Shown here: piece after piece, positions 56,447 to 64,000 of the stretch | Numbering within the stretch: position 1 is the stretch's first letter | Layout of the letters: each line of letters opens with the position of its first letter | Source of the DNA: Bin87 sp965204905 | GTDB taxonomy: Bacteria; Chloroflexota; Dehalococcoidia; Lucifugimonadales; UBA3495 | Assembly: GCA_965204905.1 (NCBI GenBank) | Contig: OZ242042.1 | Location: 3,782,001 to 3,846,000 of the forward strand | DNA length: 64,000 nt | Direction: 5' to 3' | Translations under genes and position numbers: made by a program | The notes under the pieces: generated by a model | The model's input: the letters and a program-made list of their open reading frames with translations, nothing else | Database searches by the model: none | Told to the model about the DNA's origin: nothing

Positions 56447-56491
56447 GTCTGTCTTTCCGTAGTTGGTGTGATGGTTGGTAGAGCGTGTTCG

Positions 56492-56875
56492 CTACACCCG
56501 GCGGCGTTTCGGCGGGCGCACGCCGTTATGCGGGATCGGGGTGACGTCCCTGATGCTCGTTACGTACAAGCCCGCAGCCTGGAGGGCGCGGATGGCCGGT
56601 TCCCGGCCGGAGCCGGGGCCCTTGATGTACACGTCAATGTTCCGCATACCCATATCGACACCCCGCCTGGCGGCTTGCTCGGCGGCGCGCTGGGCGGCGA
56701 AAGCCGTTCCCTTGCGGGAGCCGCGGAACCCCACCGTGCCGGAGCTGGTCGATGCGACGACGTTGCCGTCGGGGTCGGTCAGGCTGACCAGGGTATTGTT
56801 GAACGTCGAGTAGATGTACGCGCGTCCCTGGGGGATTGAGCGGCGTTCTCGCCGGCGGGCACGTGGTCGGGGCAT
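56492..56875 (-). CDS. rpsK: 30S ribosomal protein S11
   Basis: A 127-residue protein: GRAYIYSTFNNTLVSLTDPDG, SSGTVGFRGSRKGTAFAAQRA and IDVYIKGPGSGREPAIRALQ are canonical, ending in PHNGVRPPKRRRV. A palindrome lies between it and rpsM. Confidence 0.97.
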   Translation of the reverse strand: MPRPRARRRERRSIPQGRAYIYSTFNNTLVSLTDPDGNVVASTSSGTVGFRGSRKGTAFAAQRAAEQAARRGVDMGMRNIDVYIKGPGSGREPAIRALQAAGLYVTSIRDVTPIPHNGVRPPKRRRV

Positions 56876-56943
56876 CTGGCGTTACCTCTTCTTTATCTGT
56901 CAGTCCGGCTCTTTGGTACGTGAGTCTTGCCCTTTGATCCGTC

Positions 56944-56963
56944 ATTCCTGCGAAAGCAGGAAT
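56944..56963. repeat. ATTCC-N10-GGAAT palindrome, copy 6
   Basis: ATTCCTGC and GCAGGAAT arms with a GAAA loop, orientation reversed, 17 bp after the rpsM stop on the minus strand. Confidence 0.8.
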
Positions 56964-56979
56964 CCAGCCAATAGCAAGC

Positions 56980-57372
56980 TTACTTCTTCCCACCGGTGCG
57001 GCGACCGCGGCCGGCAACCGTGCGCCGCGCGCCCTTCCGCGAGCGGGCGTTGGTGCGAGTCCGCTGGCCATGAACCGGAAGGTTCCGGCGATGGCGCAAG
57101 CCGCGGTAGCTGCCGATGTCGATCAGGCGGCGGATGTTTTCGTTATTTTCCCGGCGCAGGTCACCCTCGGTGATGTAGTCCTGGTCCACAATCACCCTGA
57201 TGCGGTCGAGCTGTTCCTCGGAGAGCTCGCTCATGCGCGGGGGAATGTCCATGTCCAGGTTGGCCTTGCCGACAATCTCGATTGCCTTGGTCGGGCCGAT
57301 TCCGTAGATGCTGCGCAGCGCGATGTGCGCTCGCTTCCGGTCGGGTACGTCAACTCCAGCGATACGAACCAT
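56980..57372 (-). CDS. rpsM: 30S ribosomal protein S13
   Basis: A 130-residue protein: VRIAGVDVPDRKRAHIALRS, IYGIGPTKAIEIVGKANLD, and YRGLRHRRNLPVHGQRTRTN with a basic tail. ATG 57372 is the conserved start; the longer frame would extend into copy 7 of the palindrome. Confidence 0.96.
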   Translation of the reverse strand: MVRIAGVDVPDRKRAHIALRSIYGIGPTKAIEIVGKANLDMDIPPRMSELSEEQLDRIRVIVDQDYITEGDLRRENNENIRRLIDIGSYRGLRHRRNLPVHGQRTRTNARSRKGARRTVAGRGRRTGGKK

Positions 57373-57397
57373 AATGATGCTCCTGACTATTGTCGTC

Positions 57398-57417
57398 ATT
57401 CCGGCAGAAGCCGGAAT
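57398..57417. repeat. ATTCC-N10-GGAAT palindrome, copy 7
   Basis: ATTCCGGC and GCCGGAAT arms with an AGAA loop, 28 bp after the rpmJ stop and 25 bp before the rpsM start (minus strand). It could interfere with or help rpsM expression. Confidence 0.75.
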
Positions 57418-57444
57418 CCAAACGCCTGGACAAACTTGTAAAGC

Positions 57445-57558
57445 CTACCCCTGTCGTTGCGCGTGCTTGCTGTTGACGCAGATGATGCGCACTCTGCCCT
57501 TGCGCCGGATGATCCGGCAACGGTCGCAGCGGGGCTTTACGGACGCGGATACTTTCAT
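57445..57558 (-). CDS. rpmJ: 50S ribosomal protein L36
   Basis: A 37-residue protein too short for usual gene calls. It reads MKVSASVKPRCDRCRIIRRK then GRVRIICVNSKHAQRQG, with three Cys and one His binding zinc. It lies 19 bp after infA, the usual neighbour. Confidence 0.96.
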   Translation of the reverse strand: MKVSASVKPRCDRCRIIRRKGRVRIICVNSKHAQRQG

Positions 57559-57577
57559 AATCGCTCTCCCCTCACCG

Positions 57578-57796
57578 TTACTTGAAACGGTAGGTGATCC
57601 GACCGCGACTCAGGTCATACGGCGAGAGTTCCACCAGAACCCGGTCGCCGGGGAGCACGCGGATGAAGTGCATTCGGATCTTCCCGGAAATATGAGCCAG
57701 CACCTGGTGGTCGTTAGGCAACTCCACTCGGAACATCCCGTTGGGGAGCGCTTCGGTAACCTGGGCTTCAACTTCTATTGCTTCTTTTTTAGCCAT
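57578..57796 (-). CDS. infA: Translation initiation factor IF-1
   Basis: A 72-residue OB-fold protein: EAIEVEAQVTEALPNGMFRV, HQVLAHISGKIRMHFIRVLP and GDRVLVELSPYDLSRGRITYR. It helps IF2 and IF3 at the A site. Confidence 0.97.
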   Translation of the reverse strand: MAKKEAIEVEAQVTEALPNGMFRVELPNDHQVLAHISGKIRMHFIRVLPGDRVLVELSPYDLSRGRITYRFK

Positions 57797-57857
57797 AAAA
57801 CGCCTGCTTTTGCCGCAGTGGCCCGGTGAATGGACCCTGCGGCGCGTGTGGTATCTA

Positions 57858-58667
57858 TCAGTCGTGGAGCGTCAGGATTTTCGGCCCGTCTTTGGTAATG
57901 GCCAGCGTATGCTCGAAATGCGCGGACATCGCGCCGTCGGCGGTCACCACCGTCCAGTCGTCTTCCAGAATCCTGGTGTCTTCCGTCCCCATGTTCAACA
58001 TGGGTTCAATGCAAATGCACATGCCGGGCCGCAGGAGGATGCCCTTGCCGGGCTCGCCGTAGTTGGGCACCTGCGGGTCTTCGTGGAGAAAACGACCGAT
58101 GCCGTGTCCCACGAACTGCCGCACCACGCCGTACCCGCGCTCCAGAGCGTAGCCCTCCACCGCTGCGCCGATGTCCCCGATGCGATTGCCGGGTTGCGCG
58201 GCGGCGATGCCGGCGTACAGGCTGGCCCGGGTATCGTCGAGCAACTGCTGCGTGGCGTCATCGATCTCGCCCACCGGGATTGAAACGGCGGCGTCGCCGA
58301 TGAATCCGTCGATAGTGGCGCCCACGTCAACCTTCACCACGTCGCCGCTCTTCAAAACGCGCTTGCCCGGAATGCCGTGAACGATTTCCTCGTTCACCGA
58401 GGCGCAGATGGTGGCGGGGAAGCCCTGGTACCCGAGAAAGGCGGGAACCGCGCCCATGCTGCGGATATTATTCTCGGCGAGCTTATTGAGATCGCCGGTG
58501 GTCATGCCCGGTTCGACCGAGCGCTTGAGCAGCGCGAGCGTGGATCCAACAATTGCGCCGGCCCGTTCCATCGCTTCCAATTCCCGCCGGGACTTGATCG
58601 TTATCCCGCCAGTGTAGGACGAAGGCGAATTGGAAGCTGTTTTCCTTTTTTTCTGATTTGCCACCAT
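57858..58667 (-). CDS. map: Type I methionine aminopeptidase
   Basis: A 269-residue enzyme that trims the initiator Met. The metal and active residues are seen: VNEEIVHGIPG (His), KVDVGATIDGFIGDAA (two Asp), GHGIGRFLHEDP (His), CICIEPML (Glu) and SAHFEHT (Glu). The N-terminus has a 20-residue Lys/Ser-rich extension. It starts 5 bp after the adk stop, within the spc operon as in many bacteria. Confidence 0.96.
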   Translation of the reverse strand: MVANQKKRKTASNSPSSYTGGITIKSRRELEAMERAGAIVGSTLALLKRSVEPGMTTGDLNKLAENNIRSMGAVPAFLGYQGFPATICASVNEEIVHGIPGKRVLKSGDVVKVDVGATIDGFIGDAAVSIPVGEIDDATQQLLDDTRASLYAGIAAAQPGNRIGDIGAAVEGYALERGYGVVRQFVGHGIGRFLHEDPQVPNYGEPGKGILLRPGMCICIEPMLNMGTEDTRILEDDWTVVTADGAMSAHFEHTLAITKDGPKILTLHD

Positions 58668-58672
58668 TATGA

Positions 58673-59362
58673 TTATACCTCAAGCGTCAAGCCCAGCGCG
58701 TCCAGCGCCAGGTGATTGACGGATTCCACTGTACTGTCCCCCCGTATGTCAGCCAGTATTCCACTCTCACGATAGAAATCAAGTACCGGCGCGGTCTCCG
58801 CGTGGTACACGGCCAGCCGGTTGGCGACGGCATCCGGCGTGTCGTCGTCGCGCTGGTAGATGTCGCCTCCGTCCGCGCAGTCGTCGCATTGCCTCGGAGC
58901 ATCTCCCGAAACCGGGTCGCGGGTGAACGGCTTTTGGCAGTTGCGACAGATGTAACGGTTGCTGAGCCGGCGAATCAGCTCAGTGTCGGCCACTTTGATG
59001 TGCAGCACCCGGTCGATGCGTTGGCCGCGTTGCGCCAGCGCTTCGTCCAGGGCCTTGGCCTGGTTGGTGTTGCGCGGAAAGCCGTCCAGCATGAAGCCCC
59101 GGCCGTCCGGCATGGTCGTGATGCGGTCCAGCACCATGCCGATGGTCACTTCGTCGGGCACCAGGTCGCCCCGGTTCATGTATCCCCGCGCCAGTTCGCC
59201 CAACTTGGTGCCGTTGGAAAGATGGTGGCGGAACAGGTCGCCGGAGCTGATGTGGTCAATCCCCAGCCGATCCTTGAGCAGTTGCGCCTGGGTGCCTTTG
59301 CCGGCTCCCGGCGGGCCGAACAGGATCAACCTTAGACTTCCCGCGTTTTGGACGCCCGTCAT
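58673..59362 (-). CDS. adk: Adenylate kinase
   Basis: A 229-residue enzyme: P-loop LFGPPGAGKGTQAQLL, DHISSGDLFRHHLSNGT (AMP site), GFMLDGFPRNTNQAKALDE and a long LID with zinc-type Cys pairs CRNCQKPF and CDDC. ATG overlaps the secY TGA (ATGA). It balances adenine nucleotides. Confidence 0.96.
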   Translation of the reverse strand: MTGVQNAGSLRLILFGPPGAGKGTQAQLLKDRLGIDHISSGDLFRHHLSNGTKLGELARGYMNRGDLVPDEVTIGMVLDRITTMPDGRGFMLDGFPRNTNQAKALDEALAQRGQRIDRVLHIKVADTELIRRLSNRYICRNCQKPFTRDPVSGDAPRQCDDCADGGDIYQRDDDTPDAVANRLAVYHAETAPVLDFYRESGILADIRGDSTVESVNHLALDALGLTLEV

Positions 59363-60690
59363 CTCAGGAATCCCTCGTAGTTCCGCATCATCAGTTGCGC
59401 TTCCAGTTGCCGCAGCGTATCCAATCCCACGCCCACCATGATGAGCAGGCTGGTGCTGCTGAGGGCGATGGCTTCAACGTTCGTAATCAGTGATGCGATG
59501 TAGGGCACGATGGCGATAAAGCCCAGGAACAGCGCGCCGCCCAGGGTCAGCCGGATGATGACCCGGTTCAGGTAGTCCTGCGTGGGCCGGCCCGGCCGGA
59601 TGCCCAGCACGAACCCCCCGTTGCGTTGCAGGTTCTCGGCGATGTTCTGCTGCTGGAACACGACCAGGGTGTAGAAGAAGGTGAACGCCACCACCAGGAA
59701 GAACGCCAGCACCCAGTAGATGGGGCCGGACGGGCTGAGCGCCGTCTGCATATTCGCGGCAGCGTTGCCCAGGAACCCGCCGGCGGAGCTCAGGTACTGG
59801 GCCACCGTGCCGGGCAGAATCACGATTGAAAAGGCAAAGATCAGCGGGATCATGCCGGCGGAGTTGATCCGCAGCGGTATGTACGTGGAGCCGGATTGCC
59901 GGTACATCTGCCCGCCCCGGAATATGCTGCGGCCATACTGCACCGGTATGCGCCGGTGAGCCTCGTTGAAAACCACGATGAGCGCGATGATCAGCAGCCC
60001 GATGATGGCGAAGAAGAAAATCCCGATGATGTTGTCGCGAGCCAGGAAACCGGTGGTCAGCAGGCCGGGGAAGCCGACAACGATTCCGGCGAAGATGATC
60101 AGGGAAATTCCGTTCCCGATGCCCCGCTCGGTGATCAACTCGCCTAGCCACACCAGGAACATGGTGCCGGCGGTCATGGACAGCACGGCGGCCACCGTGG
60201 GCAGGAACGCGTCGCCGGTGAAGCCGACGTTGGTGAGCACGTTGGCCTGTTGCAGCAGGATCAACTGGGCAAAGGCTTGCGCGATGGCGATGGGCACCGT
60301 GCTCCAGTGGGTGATCCGGTTCATCTTGATGCGGCCGGCCTCGCCCTCCCGAGACATGTTCTGAAGCTGGGGAATCACTGGCGTCAGCAACTGCATGATG
60401 ATGGAGGCGGTGATGTACGGGAACACGCCCAGCGCCACGATGCTCATGCGCGCCAAAGCTCCGCCCGAGAACAGGTCGAGGAACTGGAGCAACTGGTTGT
60501 TGCTAAACAGGTTGCTCAACGCCGCCGCGTCGAGTCCCGGAATCGGGATGTGGGCGACCAGGCGATAGAGGGCCAGCATACCCAGCGTGAACAGGATCTT
60601 CGCCCGCAGGTCGGGCACGCTGAAAGCGTCAATCGCTGCCTGAACCAGTCGCGGCCACCTGCCGCCGCCCTGCACCTCGGATTGGATCAT
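59359..60690 (-). CDS. secY: Preprotein translocase subunit SecY
   Basis: A 443-residue channel with about ten membrane helices. HIPIPGLDAAALSN near the start, GVFPYITASIIMQLLTPVIP, RGIGNGISLIIFAGIVVG and VQYGRSIFRGGQMYRQSGSTYIP-type loops are canonical. It forms the Sec pore with SecE/SecG and exports the lipoproteins noted elsewhere in the window. Confidence 0.97.
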   Translation of the reverse strand: MIQSEVQGGGRWPRLVQAAIDAFSVPDLRAKILFTLGMLALYRLVAHIPIPGLDAAALSNLFSNNQLLQFLDLFSGGALARMSIVALGVFPYITASIIMQLLTPVIPQLQNMSREGEAGRIKMNRITHWSTVPIAIAQAFAQLILLQQANVLTNVGFTGDAFLPTVAAVLSMTAGTMFLVWLGELITERGIGNGISLIIFAGIVVGFPGLLTTGFLARDNIIGIFFFAIIGLLIIALIVVFNEAHRRIPVQYGRSIFRGGQMYRQSGSTYIPLRINSAGMIPLIFAFSIVILPGTVAQYLSSAGGFLGNAAANMQTALSPSGPIYWVLAFFLVVAFTFFYTLVVFQQQNIAENLQRNGGFVLGIRPGRPTQDYLNRVIIRLTLGGALFLGFIAIVPYIASLITNVEAIALSSTSLLIMVGVGLDTLRQLEAQLMMRNYEGFLR

Positions 60691-60738
60691 GCTCGCCGTA
60701 ACTCGCGTGTGGGTAAGATCCGGTAGTAGGACCGGAGT

Positions 60739-61185
60739 TTAGATTTCTTCGGCGGAGCCGCCGGCCGCTTCAATTTTGGCGCGGGCCGACGCCGTGAACT
60801 TGTGGGCCGCCACCGTCAGGGCATGCTCCAGATCACCGTCGCCCACTATCTTCACGGGCAGGCTCGTGCGCCGCACGATGCCGAGGCCGTGCAGCAACTC
60901 GGGAGTCACCCTCGTGCCGGCTTCAAACCGTTCCTGTAGCGTGCTCAGGTTCACCAACGCATAGTAGGTCTTGTAGCGATTGTTGAACCCCCGCTTCATG
61001 GGCAGACCCTTGATCAGGGGCAGCTGACCGCCTTCAAAACCGGGCCGCAGGCCCTTGCCCGACCGCGACTTCTGACCCTTCATGCCGCGTCCGGCGTAGC
61101 TGCCGCCTCCGGCTGCGTCGCCGCGTCCCACCCGCTTGCGGTTGCGACGTGCGCCCTTGGGTGACGATACTTCGTGCTCCATCAT
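60739..61185 (-). CDS. rplO: 50S ribosomal protein L15
   Basis: A 148-residue protein: RNRKRVGRGDAAGGGSYAGRG, GQKSRSGKGLRPGFEGGQLP and then LIKGLPMKRGFNN. Start at ATG 61185 or the next Met; the TTG at 61203 is less likely. Confidence 0.95.
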   Translation of the reverse strand: MMEHEVSSPKGARRNRKRVGRGDAAGGGSYAGRGMKGQKSRSGKGLRPGFEGGQLPLIKGLPMKRGFNNRYKTYYALVNLSTLQERFEAGTRVTPELLHGLGIVRRTSLPVKIVGDGDLEHALTVAAHKFTASARAKIEAAGGSAEEI

Positions 61186-61236
61186 AGTTACGGTATGCTC
61201 CAAACCTGCCCGGCCATCATGGCGGCCCGGCTCAAC

Positions 61237-61431
61237 CTAATCCGCAGGTTCCACCACCACCAGGTGCTGTACCTTCCTCACCATGCCCATGATGGTGGGG
61301 CTGTCATGATGCACCACCGAATGGTTGAGGCGCTTCAGCCCCAACGATTCAACGATGCGACGCTGGTAAGACGGCCTGCCGATGCAACTCTTTTTCCAGG
61401 TAATTTTGATCTGCGCCATTTCTATGCTCAT
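61237..61431 (-). CDS. rpmD: 50S ribosomal protein L30
   Basis: A 64-residue protein: IKITWKKSCIGRPSYQRRIV and HHDSPTIMGMVRKVQHLV. The ATG at 61431 overlaps the rpsE stop (ATGA); the conserved start would be 61419, so either is possible. Confidence 0.93.
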   Translation of the reverse strand: MSIEMAQIKITWKKSCIGRPSYQRRIVESLGLKRLNHSVVHHDSPTIMGMVRKVQHLVVVEPAD

Positions 61432-62243
61432 TCGCCACTCTGGGCTGTTTCGTCGGCATTGGCATCAGCGGGTGATTCCGTTGCCGGCGCTGCTTCGTCG
61501 GAGGCCGGTGCAGCTTCGGTAGAGTCGGTTGCGGCCGGTTCGGCGGCGGCTTCCGTCTCTGCCGCAGGCGCGGGCGCTGCGGCCGGCGCTGCTGCTGCTG
61601 CGACGGGCTGGGCATCCGCTCCACCGGCTTCAGTCGATTCGGCGGCGCCGTTGGCGGACGGCTGGTTCAGTCCCAGCCGGTTGGCCCGCTCCGTCTCCGG
61701 ATCCCTCAGCAGGCTCAATGCTTCCATGGTGGCCTGCACAATGTTGATCGGGTTGCGCGACCCCAGGGACTTGCCGACCACGTCCTGCACGCCGCCCAGT
61801 TCCAGCATGGCGCGCATCGCGCCCGCCGCAATGATCCCGGTGCCCAGGGGAGCCGGCTTGATGATGACGATGGACGCGCCCTTACGCACGGAAATCTCGT
61901 GAGGGATGGTGCTGCCCTTGATCGGGATAGTAACGGTGCTTCGGCGGGCTACTGCGGTTCCCTTGCGCACGGCGTCCGGGATGGCCAGCGCCTTCCCCAT
62001 GCCAACGCCCACTTGTCCCTGGCCGTTGCCAACCACCACCAGCGCGTTGAACCGGAGCCGGCGTCCACCTTTCACGACCTTGGCGATGCGGCGGGTGTGG
62101 ACTACCCGCTCGTTGAATCCGCCGCTGTCGTCTTCGCGTTGTCGCTGTTCCCGGTCTCGGCCACGACCGCCGCGTCCACCGCGACGCTCGCCGCCACCCC
62201 GATCACTGCGCTCACCACCTCTGCGGGATGCTGGAGATACCAT
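61428..62243 (-). CDS. rpsE: 30S ribosomal protein S5 with long low-complexity extensions
   Basis: A 271-residue protein compared with 160-175 normally. The core is standard: HTRRIAKVVKGGRRLRFNAL, VVVGNGQGQVGVGMGKA, KGTAVARRSTVTIPI and VVGKSLGSRNPINIVQATM. Before it are about 45 residues rich in Arg/Gly/Glu (GGERRGGRGGRGRDRE); after it about 80 residues of Ala/Pro/Glu/Thr (PAAAPAPAAETEAAAEPA). Both look disordered. One-base overlap with rplR. Confidence 0.95.
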   Translation of the reverse strand: MVSPASRRGGERSDRGGGERRGGRGGRGRDREQRQREDDSGGFNERVVHTRRIAKVVKGGRRLRFNALVVVGNGQGQVGVGMGKALAIPDAVRKGTAVARRSTVTIPIKGSTIPHEISVRKGASIVIIKPAPLGTGIIAAGAMRAMLELGGVQDVVGKSLGSRNPINIVQATMEALSLLRDPETERANRLGLNQPSANGAAESTEAGGADAQPVAAAAAPAAAPAPAAETEAAAEPAATDSTEAAPASDEAAPATESPADANADETAQSGE

Positions 62244-62602
62244 CAGAACTTAAGCCCTCCTTCCCGGGCCGCATCGGCCAACGCCTTCACCCGTCCGTGG
62301 AACTGATAGCCGCCGCGGTCGAACACGACGGAGGTTACTCCGGCGGCAATGGCCCGCTCTGCCACCATCTTGCCCACCGCCACCGATGCAGCGGTCTTGG
62401 GCGTGGCGTCGTCGCCGGCCAGCTCGCGGCTGGAAGCCTGCGCGAGGGTATGCCCTTGCGCGTCGTCGATCACCTGGGCGTAGATTCCCTTAAGGCTGCG
62501 AAAAACGCACAGCCTGGGCCGCTCCGGCGTCCCAATCACTTTGTTTCTGACCCGGCGGTGTCGTACGACACGCAGTTTCCGGGCGTCCTTGTCTTTAGGC
62601 AT
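62243..62602 (-). CDS. rplR: 50S ribosomal protein L18
   Basis: A 119-residue protein: RKLRVVRHRRVRNKVIGTPE, RPRLCVFRSLKGIYAQVIDD and FDRGGYQFHGRVKALADAAR. It binds 5S rRNA. Confidence 0.96.
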   Translation of the reverse strand: MPKDKDARKLRVVRHRRVRNKVIGTPERPRLCVFRSLKGIYAQVIDDAQGHTLAQASSRELAGDDATPKTAASVAVGKMVAERAIAAGVTSVVFDRGGYQFHGRVKALADAAREGGLKF

Positions 62603-62642
62603 TTTCAGATCGCTCTCAAATCCATACTGCTGCTGCGCGAGT

Positions 62643-63257
62643 TTAGACGGCGCGCCGGGCTGCGGCCTTGCCGGGCTTCAAGCGCAACACTTCGCCCTGG
62701 TAGCGGATTCCCTTTTCCTTGTAGGCGTTCGGCGGGCGCACCCGGCGCACTTTGGCCGCCAGTTGGCCCACTTTCTGCTTATCGACTCCGCTGATATGCA
62801 CCCGGTTGTTGCCTTCCACCTGCATGGTCAGCCCTTCCTCGGGAAACACGTCCACCGTGTGGCTGTATCCGACGCTGAGGGTGATGCCGTCTCCGTTTTG
62901 CTGCACGCGATAGCCGACGCCCATCAACTCCAGGGTCCGGTTGTAACCCTCGGTAACGCCCACGACAGCGTTGGAGATGAGGGAGCGGGTCAGGCCGTGC
63001 AGCGAGTGGTGAAACTTGCGGTCAGTGAGCCGCTCAACGATCACCTCGTTGTTTTCAACGGAGACCTTGACCTCCGGGTGATACTTCTGGGTCACGGCGC
63101 CGCGAGGCCCGCTGACCACCACGCCGCCGTAAATCACCTCAACAGTGACGCCGTCCGGGAGTGGTATGGGCTGCCGCCCCACGCGGGACAGCGGGCGTTC
63201 CTCCGGGGGAATCCGCTCCATGACACCGGAACTGATCATTTCTTGATTACCAGACAT
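62643..63257 (-). CDS. rplF: 50S ribosomal protein L6
   Basis: A 204-residue protein with SRVGRQPIPLPDGVTVEV, HGLTRSLISNAVVGVTEGYN and PPNAYKEKGIRYQGEVLRLK. The N-terminus is 23 residues longer than usual (starts MSGNQEMISS). GGAGAA supports ATG 63257, which overlaps the rpsH end by 11 bp. Confidence 0.95.
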   Translation of the reverse strand: MSGNQEMISSGVMERIPPEERPLSRVGRQPIPLPDGVTVEVIYGGVVVSGPRGAVTQKYHPEVKVSVENNEVIVERLTDRKFHHSLHGLTRSLISNAVVGVTEGYNRTLELMGVGYRVQQNGDGITLSVGYSHTVDVFPEEGLTMQVEGNNRVHISGVDKQKVGQLAAKVRRVRPPNAYKEKGIRYQGEVLRLKPGKAAARRAV

Positions 63258-63645
63258 AGCAGACCAATTCTCCTCCGATACCCTTGCGCCAGGCTTCGTA
63301 GCCGGTCATCATGCCCTGCGACGTGGAGATGATGGCGATGCCGAGGCCGCCGTACACCCGGGGAATCTCGCCGCGCCCAACGTGTACCCGTAGTCCGGGC
63401 TTGCTCACCCGTCGCAGCCCGCGAATGGCGTTCTGTTCTTCATCCTTGTACAGCAGGTGAATCCGCATCGTGGGGAATTTCTGGTTCCTGGCCAGGTCCC
63501 AGTCGCGAATGTACCCCTGCGATTTCAGAATGTCGGCAATCGCCGTTTTGATCTTGGACTGGGGCACCAGCACCGTTTGGTGCCGGGAGTGGATGGCGTT
63601 GCGTATGCGCGTCAGCATGTCCGCAACGGGGTCGTTAATGGGCAT
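63247..63645 (-). CDS. rpsH: 30S ribosomal protein S8
   Basis: A 132-residue protein: NDPVADMLTRIRNAIHSRHQ, RVSKPGLRVHVGRGEIPRVY and GGLGIAIISTSQGMMTGYEA. Canonical. Confidence 0.97.
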   Translation of the reverse strand: MPINDPVADMLTRIRNAIHSRHQTVLVPQSKIKTAIADILKSQGYIRDWDLARNQKFPTMRIHLLYKDEEQNAIRGLRRVSKPGLRVHVGRGEIPRVYGGLGIAIISTSQGMMTGYEAWRKGIGGELVCYVW

Positions 63646-63732
63646 CGCCGTATCGCTCCATCAGATTTGTTCTTTCATTCCCACTGCGATGCCCGCCACA
63701 ACCGGCATCTGCGGTTTTCGATGCAACTGTAG

Positions 63733-64000
63733 TTACAGGCTGGCCTTGCGGACGCCGGGCAGCAATCCGTCCAACGCCATCTCCCGGAACGAAATACGAG
63801 AGAGTCCGAAGTGCCGGATGTACCCGCGCGGCCTTCCGGTGGCCCCGTCCCGGTTGCGGATCCGGTTGGGGTTGGCGTCATGGGGCAGCAGCGCCAGTTT
63901 CTGCCGGGCTTCAAACCGCTCCCGCAAGGGCCGCGACAGGTCTCGGGCCTGGGCGAGCAGTTCCTCGCGCTGTTGCGCGTATTTGGCGACTGTGCGCCTC
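63733..64000 (-). CDS. rpsN: 30S ribosomal protein S14, 5' end outside window
   Basis: About 88 residues are visible and the frame runs off the window edge. RNRDGATGRPRGYIRHFGLS and RISFREMALDGLLPGVRKAS are the S14 core. It is the zinc-free long form (no CxxC), unlike S4 and L36 here, which keep Cys. The first about 15 residues are missing. Confidence 0.95.
   Translation of the reverse strand, partial: RRTVAKYAQQREELLAQARDLSRPLRERFEARQKLALLPHDANPNRIRNRDGATGRPRGYIRHFGLSRISFREMALDGLLPGVRKASL

Noticed and set aside
1..64000. tRNA, rRNA, transposase or phage genes
   Set aside because: None recognised on either strand by eye; short palindromes exist but no element carries its own enzyme.

Overview
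The window looks like chromosomal DNA of a high-GC bacterium, most likely a free-living Chloroflexota of the SAR202 / Dehalococcoidia type. This is an inference from gene content: an F420 (deazaflavin)-type oxidoreductase, tandem DUF1800/DUF1501 genes with an NHL-repeat protein, many stand-alone oxidoreductases and amidohydrolase/aldolase-type enzymes, C-rich lipoproteins, RAEGR-repeat small proteins and late menaquinone genes of the futalosine type. No rRNA, tRNA, CRISPR array, prophage or intact insertion sequence was seen.

Layout. (1) 0-2.5 kb: a partial HExxH protein and a cluster of broken genes (two Uma2 tails, an aspartic protease remnant, a tail of a secreted protein). (2) 2.5-9.6 kb: late quinone genes ubiE/menG, ubiX, ubiA and ubiD interleaved with a nucleotidyltransferase-HEPN fusion, a DHFR-like protein, HicAB, a zinc-ribbon protein and an F420-type oxidoreductase. 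(3) 9.8-25 kb: accessory metabolism (ThDP enzyme, a halogenase-like flavoprotein beside an unknown gene pair, PIN toxin-antitoxin, HpcH aldolase, dienelactone hydrolase, MqnA-like protein, NHL protein, DUF1501 and DUF1800, copper nitrite reductase NirK, alpha-hydroxy-acid dehydrogenase, amidohydrolase). (4) 25.3-41.3 kb: rpsT, a coiled-coil protein built on 42-bp tandem repeats, groEL, NYN nuclease, dut-queG, EVE protein, three lipoproteins (RCC1-like, Pro/Glu-rich, VWA), a divergent HTH-membrane-TPR protein, a thiolase-like protein, ychF and a GNAT. (5) 41.5-48.9 kb: a SAM-cycle locus: promoter, SAM-I riboswitch and terminator ahead of mtnA, then an ASST-like protein, a membrane protein, mtnP, a rhodanese, ahcY and metK. 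(6) 49.3-52.5 kb: RDD, phosphohexomutase, RDD and CcdA-like membrane protein. (7) 52.6-64 kb, minus strand: the spc/alpha ribosomal cluster rpsN'-rpsH-rplF-rplR-rpsE-rpmD-rplO-secY-adk-map-infA-rpmJ-rpsM-rpsK-rpsD-rpoA-rplQ-truA-rplM-rpsI.

Working together. UbiA/UbiD/UbiX/UbiE can serve as MqnP/MqnL/MqnM/MenG after an MqnA-type first step, so the first 18 kb may hold much of a menaquinone pathway; NirK could then use the respiratory electrons. The 41-49 kb locus makes SAM (MetK) and recycles S-adenosylhomocysteine (AhcY) and methylthioadenosine (MtnP, MtnA), with its first gene under a SAM-sensing leader.

The strongest unusual signals are: a family of seven short palindromes of the form ATTCC-N10-GGAAT, each sitting at or just after a stop codon, including inside the ribosomal operon; a palindrome that places two identical extended -10 elements back to back between the DUF1800 operon and nirK; an apparent one-base frameshift separating nirK from its lipoprotein-type signal; the riboswitch-controlled SAM-salvage locus; and the unknown gene pair upstream of a WxWxIP flavin-halogenase homologue.
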